Below, piece after piece: positions 6,749-10,279 of a stretch of 10,279 nucleotides of DNA. The stretch covers positions 1 to 10,279 of the forward strand of contig JAEWQX010000063.1 of assembly GCA_023399035.1 (NCBI GenBank), written 5' to 3'. The position numbers and the translations under genes were made by a program. Origin of the DNA: Bacillota bacterium (GTDB lineage: Bacteria; Bacillota; Clostridia; Clostridiales; Clostridiaceae). Within the stretch, counting starts at the first letter, position 1. Every line of letters begins with the position of its first letter. Below the pieces are notes generated by a model, which was not told the DNA's origin, did not search any database, and saw only the letters and a list, made by a program, of their open reading frames with translations.

Positions 6749-9700
6749 TTATAATCTCTTGAGCTTTAAGGACTGTATTTTACATGAAGCAAATCTAGTA
6801 ATACTGTTATTAATTATATTTGCACCAAGATAAAGCGGCTGATCTATAGTTATAGTCTGGGTTAAGGTTTTACTTGCTTTTAGTTCGTCATCAATATAAA
6901 TTGATGCTACATTATTTTCTAATTTTACTTTAAATGTCACAAAAGTATCCCAAGCTTTTGTAGTGTCAAATTTTACACTAGAGTTCCCTAAACGCAGTTC
7001 AGTGCTTATATCATTCTGAGCATCCTTCAATGTTCCCATTTTTAAGCCATACCAAGGCTGTACTTCTTCCATCAATCCTATAAGGTATGATTCATATGCA
7101 TAGCTGTTATTTACTTGAAGCGTTGTAGTAAATTCGAAATCGCCAATAATGGTGTTAAATGGTTTATATGATGAACATAATCCATAAGTGTCTACTCCAT
7201 TAAAAACTAATGAATTATTTATCCATCCATTAGTATTTCCATCATGAGTAAAATTATATAATATAACATCGTATCCATGTCCACTTAAATCTTTCCAAAC
7301 ATTATTGTCTGAACCATGATTTGAAGCATCTAAATAGATTTCATATGATTTTATATCATCAGGTTCTTCTTTAGGATCATCTTTTGGTGAATCAGGAATA
7401 ACAGGATCTTCAGGAGTTATTTCACCACCACCGATTTGAGTACCACTGCCATCTATTCCTACAAATACAGGTGGAGTATCAGATTTGATAATAGATTTAT
7501 TTCCTTTGGTAATGGTAATAGATTTGCTGATTAAATTATTTGAACTAGCAGTTATTGTCATGGTGCCTTTGTTATTATCAGCCTTGACTACACATAATGC
7601 TTTTCCACTGAATGCTTTTCGTATATTTGTGTCAAATCTATCTACACATGTAGAATCACCATTGTCGACGGCTATAATTGTACCGCCAGTTACTGTAAAT
7701 GTTATTTTATCAGATGCGGTTGCACAGTAAGCTCCATTAGAGTCAATTATAGTACATTCCACAAATACCAAGTCATCACTGTCAGCCTTTACTGAAGTTT
7801 TATCTGCTGTTAAGCTGAAGCTTGAAGGAGATCCAAATGATTTCTTTACATCCTGAGCTATTAAAGTTCCATCATTGTTGTATCCTTGAGCGACTAATAT
7901 ACCATTAGTATATTGAGCATAATATTCATACTGATAGCTAGCTCCCATATCAGATTTTGATTTTTTGCCCAGACTTACGCCATTTAAGAATAATTCAACT
8001 TGATTGCAGTTAGAATAAATCCAGATTTTCTTTTTTCCATTGCCTGTCCAATCAGCAACTATATGGATCATTGGAGTGGTAGTCCATTGACTCTGATACA
8101 TATAATAGATATCTTTAGGGAATCCGGCCAAATCGACAATTCCGAAATATGAAGATTTGCAAGGATATTGATTCCATTCTGTAGGTTCGCCGATATAATC
8201 AAATCCGGTCCACACAAATTCTCCAGCTACATATGATAGCTCTTCCATATTTCTTTTCATAGCAGAAGCAGCACTATCACCCCAATTAACATAATTATCA
8301 TCAAAGGATGAATATTGGTGCTTAATTCCATCACGTGCATATATTCCTCTTGAACTTAAAGCTGAGGCAGTTTCTGAACCGTATATAGGAATATTTGGGA
8401 ATAAATTTCGTATTAAAGTGTATTCATCTTTAGAGGCATAATTTAATCCTATTACATCCATTTCTTTCATTACCTGTTGAGCTGTATAGCTTGAAATAGC
8501 ATCTTCCCCCATTGTTATAGGTCTAGTATCATCAAGCTCTTTTACTATTGATTTTAAAATTTTAACTGTTGTAGGAGCACCAAACTCCTCAATAGATCTT
8601 TTACAATCATAGATTTCATTTCCTAATGAATACATAATTACGCCTGGATTATTTCTAGCGATTTTAACAGCAGACTTTAAAACTTGTTCATAATTATCAT
8701 TAAAGTAGCGGGCAAAATCATAATTTACTTTTTTGACTTTCCATACATCAAAGGTTTCTACTATCATCATAATTCCTTCTTCAGCACAGATATCCATAAA
8801 TTCAGGAGATGATGGATTATGAGTTAGTCTAATAGAGTTTACACCCATTTTCTTTAATATTTGAACCTGCCTTCTCATTGCAGATTTATTTACAGCAGCA
8901 CCTAAGCATCCTAAGTCATGATGCATACATACACCTTTTAGTTTGATATTATTACCATTTATCCAGAAACCAGTATTTGAATCGAATTTAAAATATCTAT
9001 ATCCATATGAAGTGGATTTTGAGTATAGCTTAGTATTACCATCATATATTTCTGTTAATAAGACATAAAGATTACCTTTATGAATATCCCATAATACAGG
9101 ATCTGATACTGATATTGTATCATTAAATGAAGTTTTTCCGGTATTTAGAGTGATGTTTTGAGTGTTAGAAGTAATAAGAGAATTGTTATAATAGATACTA
9201 TTTTTGATTTGTATATATTTAGATGATTGAGTGTTATTGACTACTATAGCATTTATTTGTGTTTTTGCTTTATTAGATTTTAAATTGTTTTCCAGTTCGG
9301 GAGTAGTAACAAAAATACTATCTAATTCTATTTCAATTTCGCCAGCAGTTAATAAATAAACATTCCTATAAATTCCACTGCCACTGTACCATCTGCTGCC
9401 AGGCTGTTTATTTCTAACAAATAGAGCTAGTATATCATTTCCATCAAATTTTAGATAATTGGTTATATCAAAATAAAAAGGATTATAGCCCATCCTATTT
9501 ATTCCTACTTTGATTCCATTTACATAAAGATCACTCTCCATATAAACACCATCAAAATATAAATATATGTGTTGTCCAGCATAAGCTGAGGTATCTAATT
9601 TTTTTCTATACCAGGCGTCACCTCCATCTAGATAGCCGCCTTGATAACCAGCAGCAGAGTATGATTTGAAATCACGGTGAATACTCCAATCATGTGGAAT

Positions 9701-10123
9701 TGACACAGTTTCCCATTTTGAATCATCAAATGAATAAACAGATTCTTTAGTAGAATTATAAGCGAGATTAGCTGTAGTATTTATCAATTTGAATTTCCAA
9801 TCTGTATTTAATGGAATTACTTTATTTAAGGATATTGAATTACTTATATCACTATCATCAATATTATCACTATTTTTATCATCATCATTATTATCTGTTT
9901 CAGATTGGGTATTATCTATACTTTGCTTAAGCTTATTTATTGTATTCTGAATTCTAGTTAAAACATCATCCAGTGTTTCATCGCCAACATAAATATTACT
10001 AGCTGTAAGCATATCTTTTGTTACCAAATTAGAAGTATCTATGGAATCTGATTTAGTGTTTATATCAGTAACGGCAAGTTCATCGATTTTATCATTATAA
10101 TTATTAATTGTTTTTTTATTCAT
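6749..10123 (-). CDS. Multidomain GH2 glycosidase (beta-galactosidase type) with C-terminal LamG-like domain, no signal peptide
   Basis: The protein has 1124 residues. Residues 1-95 are a polar module with a probable short coiled coil (about 48-70) and an Asp/Asn-rich tract (76-93). Then come the GH2 N-terminal sugar-binding domain (about 104-260), an Ig-like domain (about 265-375), the TIM barrel (about 380-670), a DUF4982-like domain (about 675-760, with VELFLNGVSLG at 709-719), a GH2_C5-like domain (about 768-872), a Pro/Asp/Glu linker (about 883-924) and a LamG-like jelly roll (about 926-1124, with WKDLSGHGYD at 943-952). Catalytic residues are present: GNE gives acid/base E503, and GSE gives nucleophile E584. 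RLTHNP (432-437) and FVWTGFDYIGEP (636-647) are family signatures. GH2 enzymes with these C-terminal domains are mostly beta-galactosidases, but beta-glucuronidase or other exo-activity is possible. No signal peptide exists, and an in-frame TAA (10160-10162) rules out an upstream extension. ATG 10123 is chosen because GGAGG lies 5 bases before it; TTG 10135 overlaps that SD. It is transcribed toward the polysaccharide operon and apparently alone. Confidence 0.93.
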   Translation of the reverse strand: MNKKTINNYNDKIDELAVTDINTKSDSIDTSNLVTKDMLTASNIYVGDETLDDVLTRIQNTINKLKQSIDNTQSETDNNDDDKNSDNIDDSDISNSISLNKVIPLNTDWKFKLINTTANLAYNSTKESVYSFDDSKWETVSIPHDWSIHRDFKSYSAAGYQGGYLDGGDAWYRKKLDTSAYAGQHIYLYFDGVYMESDLYVNGIKVGINRMGYNPFYFDITNYLKFDGNDILALFVRNKQPGSRWYSGSGIYRNVYLLTAGEIEIELDSIFVTTPELENNLKSNKAKTQINAIVVNNTQSSKYIQIKNSIYYNNSLITSNTQNITLNTGKTSFNDTISVSDPVLWDIHKGNLYVLLTEIYDGNTKLYSKSTSYGYRYFKFDSNTGFWINGNNIKLKGVCMHHDLGCLGAAVNKSAMRRQVQILKKMGVNSIRLTHNPSSPEFMDICAEEGIMMIVETFDVWKVKKVNYDFARYFNDNYEQVLKSAVKIARNNPGVIMYSLGNEIYDCKRSIEEFGAPTTVKILKSIVKELDDTRPITMGEDAISSYTAQQVMKEMDVIGLNYASKDEYTLIRNLFPNIPIYGSETASALSSRGIYARDGIKHQYSSFDDNYVNWGDSAASAMKRNMEELSYVAGEFVWTGFDYIGEPTEWNQYPCKSSYFGIVDLAGFPKDIYYMYQSQWTTTPMIHIVADWTGNGKKKIWIYSNCNQVELFLNGVSLGKKSKSDMGASYQYEYYAQYTNGILVAQGYNNDGTLIAQDVKKSFGSPSSFSLTADKTSVKADSDDLVFVECTIIDSNGAYCATASDKITFTVTGGTIIAVDNGDSTCVDRFDTNIRKAFSGKALCVVKADNNKGTMTITASSNNLISKSITITKGNKSIIKSDTPPVFVGIDGSGTQIGGGEITPEDPVIPDSPKDDPKEEPDDIKSYEIYLDASNHGSDNNVWKDLSGHGYDVILYNFTHDGNTNGWINNSLVFNGVDTYGLCSSYKPFNTIIGDFEFTTTLQVNNSYAYESYLIGLMEEVQPWYGLKMGTLKDAQNDISTELRLGNSSVKFDTTKAWDTFVTFKVKLENNVASIYIDDELKASKTLTQTITIDQPLYLGANIINNSITRFASCKIQSLKLKRL

Positions 10124-10128
10124 TTCTG

Positions 10129-10133
10129 CCTCC
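10129..10133 (-). promoter_or_regulatory. Shine-Dalgarno site of the GH2 gene
   Basis: On the - strand GGAGG is followed by five bases and ATG (10123-10121). An in-frame TTG at 10135-10133 overlaps it and so is unlikely to be the start. Confidence 0.75.
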
Positions 10134-10160
10134 AAATTTTGCGGAATTTTACGTATATTT

Positions 10161-10188
10161 TATATTATGAATAAACGATAATATAAGT
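10161..10188 (-). promoter_or_regulatory. Possible sigma-K (late mother-cell) promoter of the GH2 gene
   Basis: Read on the - strand, AC (10188-10187), 17 bases, then CATAATATA (10169-10161) match the known sigma-K consensus AC-N17-CATANNNTA. Transcription would start near 10154, giving a leader of about 30 bases before the ATG and leaving the SD inside it. No convincing TTGACA/TATAAT pair for the housekeeping sigma factor was found in 10136-10279. The match is short and could be chance in AT-rich DNA. Confidence 0.42.
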
Positions 10189-10244
10189 TACATTTAATGA
10201 ATAAAAATGTAATAAAGACATTGATTTTGTAAATAACGTAATAT

Positions 10245-10274
10245 TAAGATTCATATATAAACTTGTGAATCTTA
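10245..10274. repeat. 9-bp inverted repeat upstream of the GH2 promoter
   Basis: TAAGATTCA (10245-10253) and TGAATCTTA (10266-10274) are exact reverse complements around a 12-base spacer. It could be a weak terminator of a gene beyond the right edge read leftward, followed on that strand by ATATTACGTTATTT, or an operator for the GH2 gene about 60 bases upstream of the proposed -35. The window ends too soon to decide. Confidence 0.45.
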
Positions 10275-10279
10275 TCAAT

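Noticed and set aside
7485..7730. An 81-aa + strand frame inside the GH2 gene
   Set aside because: It lies wholly opposite a well-supported coding region, has no convincing SD, and its product is only the hydrophobic complement of the GH2 codons.
1..10279. CRISPR arrays, tRNA/rRNA genes, insertion sequences, prophage genes
   Set aside because: No regularly spaced repeats, cloverleaf-like segments, transposase motifs or phage structural genes were seen. The LamG and N-terminal modules of the GH2 protein alone do not make a prophage.

Overview
The window looks like a chromosomal segment of a low-GC Gram-positive anaerobe, most likely a Clostridium. The DNA is strongly AT-rich and codons are A/T-ending. 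Shine-Dalgarno (SD) sites are strong, some starts are GTG, and the protein families are typical clostridial surface-polysaccharide enzymes. The species cannot be named from the sequence alone.

Positions 1-6251 (+ strand) are the distal part of an exopolysaccharide/capsule operon. The order is the C-terminal part of a GT2 glycosyltransferase, a Wzx-type flippase, a CpsD/CapB-like tyrosine kinase, a membrane-anchored GH16 endo-glucanase, a small phosphoglycosyl transferase that starts the lipid-linked unit, a WecG/TagA/CpsF (GT26) transferase, and GalU, which makes UDP-glucose. A 9-bp intrinsic terminator ends the operon just after galU. The operon promoter, the polymerase (Wzy), the kinase's membrane adaptor and most transferases must lie upstream of the window. 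Together the genes supply sugar nucleotide (galU), build the first sugars on undecaprenyl phosphate (PGT, then probably GT26), add sugars (GT2), flip the unit (Wzx), control assembly (kinase) and trim product (GH16).

Positions 6174-6748 hold no large gene. They contain the operon terminator, an inverted repeat flanking a TATAAT, a well-placed SD followed by a 26-codon hydrophobic ORF, and a strong hairpin placed to stop transcripts from both directions.

Positions 6749-10123 (- strand) encode one large multidomain GH2 glycosidase of the beta-galactosidase type (1124 aa) with DUF4982-like, GH2_C5-like and C-terminal LamG-like domains. It has no signal peptide. Instead it has a strange 95-residue N-terminal module with a short coiled coil and an Asp/Asn tract. 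Upstream is a good match to a sigma-K promoter (AC - 17 bp - CATANNNTA). The most interesting reading of the window is that this enzyme is made in the mother cell late in sporulation and mounted on the spore surface. That is inference and is testable.
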